Assembly (NCBI GenBank): GCA_002336765.1
Contig: DDES01000154.1
Coordinates: 1-14,549 of the forward strand
Direction of reading: 5' to 3'
Length of the DNA stretch: 14,549 nt
From: Novosphingobium sp. UBA1948
GTDB lineage: Bacteria > Pseudomonadota > Alphaproteobacteria > Sphingomonadales > Sphingomonadaceae
Positions 13,588 through 14,549 of the stretch are shown one piece after another. How positions within the stretch are numbered: position 1 is the first letter of the stretch; each line of letters opens with the position of its first letter. A model generated the notes under the pieces. The model was not told the origin of the DNA, searched no databases, and saw only the letters and a program-made list of their open reading frames with translations. The position numbers were made by a program, and so were the translations under genes.

Positions 13588-14549
13588 TTATCCAGCAATC
13601 GCTAGACCGGCAGCATAGCCGCTGGCCCATGCCCACTGGAAATTATAGCCGCCCAGCCAGCCGGTCACATCCACCGCCTCGCCAATGGCATAAAGGCCCG
13701 CCATTTTGCGCGCCTCCATCGTTTTGGAGGAAAGGCCCTCGGTGGCAATGCCGCCCGCTGTCACCTCGGCCTTGGCAAAGCCCTCGCTGCCATCGGGCGT
13801 AAAGCGCCAGTCGGCCAGCCGTGCCTCGGCCGCGCGCAGGGCCTTGTCCGACAGATTGCCCAGATCGCCCGCCAGCCCGATCTGCTCGGCCAGCGCACTG
13901 GCCAGCCTGTCGGGCAGATGCGCGCCTAGCGCACGGCGCAGGCCCGCCTTCGGATTCGTCTTTTTGGCCTCGACCAGCCAGCCTTGCGCCGCATCGGGCA
14001 GGAAGTTGATGCCGATCCCGTCGCCGCGCTGCCAATAGGACGAGATTTGCAGGATCGCCGGTCCCGACAGGCCGCGATGGGTGAACAAGGCCGCCTCGCG
14101 GAACGAGGCCTTGCCGCAGCGCGCCACCACCGGCGTCGCCACGCCCGACAATTCGCGGAACAAGGCCTCCTGCGGTGGCAGCGTCAAGGGCACCAGCGCG
14201 GGGCGCGGTTGTACCACTTTCAACCCGAACTGGCGCGCCAGATCATAGGCCAGCCCCGTGGCGCCCATCTTGGGGATCGAGGGCCCGCCCGTCGCCAGCA
14301 CCAAGGCCCGCGCCGCCAGCACGCGCCCGCCCGCCACCACGCGGAACAGGCCATCGGCATGGCTCACCTCGCGGATCGTCGCGCCCAGCGCCAGATCGAC
14401 ATGCGCCTTGGCGCATTCCTCCAGCAACATGGCCACAATCGCCCGCGCCGAACCATCACAGAACAACTGACCCAACGTCTTTTCATGCCAGGCAATGCCA
14501 TAGCTTTCCACCAGCGCCAGAAAATCGGCGGGCGTGTAGCGGCTGAGCG
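13588..14549 (-). CDS. BaiN/HI0933-family FAD-dependent oxidoreductase, C-terminal part
   Basis: This gene runs off the right edge. The 319 codons seen here are the C-terminal part, and the FAD-binding GxGxxG start (perhaps 80-90 residues) is missing. The frame is open to the window edge, so the internal GTG at 14511 is not the start. Family features are the run WHEKTLGQLFCDGSARAIVAMLL, a second nucleotide-binding segment ALVLATGGPSIPKMGATG, FTHRGLSGPAILQISSYW, and the C-terminal FAD-contact region VTAGGIATEGLSSKTMEAR followed by GLYAIGEAVDVTGWLGGYNF. Proteins of this family are flavoproteins of mostly unknown substrate; BaiN has been linked to bile-acid dehydroxylation in gut bacteria, which need not apply here. 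It is upstream of, and in the same direction as, the polysaccharide-type trio, but a 100-bp gap separates them. Confidence 0.93.
   Translation of the reverse strand, partial: LSRYTPADFLALVESYGIAWHEKTLGQLFCDGSARAIVAMLLEECAKAHVDLALGATIREVSHADGLFRVVAGGRVLAARALVLATGGPSIPKMGATGLAYDLARQFGLKVVQPRPALVPLTLPPQEALFRELSGVATPVVARCGKASFREAALFTHRGLSGPAILQISSYWQRGDGIGINFLPDAAQGWLVEAKKTNPKAGLRRALGAHLPDRLASALAEQIGLAGDLGNLSDKALRAAEARLADWRFTPDGSEGFAKAEVTAGGIATEGLSSKTMEARKMAGLYAIGEAVDVTGWLGGYNFQWAWASGYAAGLAIAG

Noticed and set aside
13588..14511. Internal GTG at 14511 as the start of the flavoprotein gene
   Set aside because: The frame stays open to the window edge with family-like sequence, and the FAD-binding N-terminus would be missing, so the gene is simply cut by the window.

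Overview
The window is about 14.5 kb of dense, GC-rich bacterial DNA (third codon positions roughly 90% G/C in my hand count over parts of cyoA and cyoB). Gaps are very short and many start and stop codons overlap. Gene content suggests an alphaproteobacterium: a quinol oxidase operon running into a SURF1 gene and a RegB/RegA-type redox two-component pair. A sphingomonad (Sphingomonas/Novosphingobium type) is my best guess, but that rests on remembered gene order and not on a search. I saw no rRNA, tRNA, insertion sequence, CRISPR array or phage gene.

Region 1 (1-7377), aerobic respiration and its control. A partial MHS-type MFS transporter gene points left from a 163-bp divergent regulatory gap. 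To the right runs cyoA-cyoB-cyoC-cyoD-SURF1-regB-regA, seven plus-strand genes. Most junctions overlap by 1-4 bp; the exceptions are gaps of 14 bp (cyoA/cyoB) and 11 bp (SURF1/regB). The first four encode a haem-copper ubiquinol oxidase (CyoA lacks the CuA ligands; CyoB has the quinone-site, haem, CuB and proton-channel residues). SURF1 is a haem-insertion/assembly factor. RegB has a quinone-site motif and the redox-active cysteine, and RegA is its regulator. The layout suggests a loop in which the quinone-pool sensor is made together with the enzyme that drains that pool.

Region 2 (7386-9993). A phosphohexomutase (phosphomannomutase type, minus strand) and a ZntB/CorA-type metal transporter (plus strand) diverge from an 85-bp gap rich in GCAAAG-type half-sites. 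Both flanks are tail-to-tail with only 8 and 4 bp between stop codons.

Region 3 (9998-13487, minus strand), the most unusual part. Three genes joined by 4-bp ATGA overlaps encode, in transcription order, a capsule-type (KpsC/KpsS-like) glycosyltransferase, a KpsF/KdsD-like sugar-phosphate isomerase (SIS plus two CBS domains), and a single polypeptide fusing a NeuA/KdsB-type cytidylyltransferase to an RraA/HMG-aldolase-type domain with an intact D-X20-R-D aldolase motif. Together they look like a compact pathway for making, CMP-activating and transferring a Kdo-like ulosonic acid, with a pyruvate aldolase possibly replacing the usual PEP-dependent synthase. That pathway is inference; the fusion is read directly from the sequence.

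Region 4 (13588-14549, minus strand). The C-terminal part of a BaiN/HI0933-family flavoprotein runs off the right edge.
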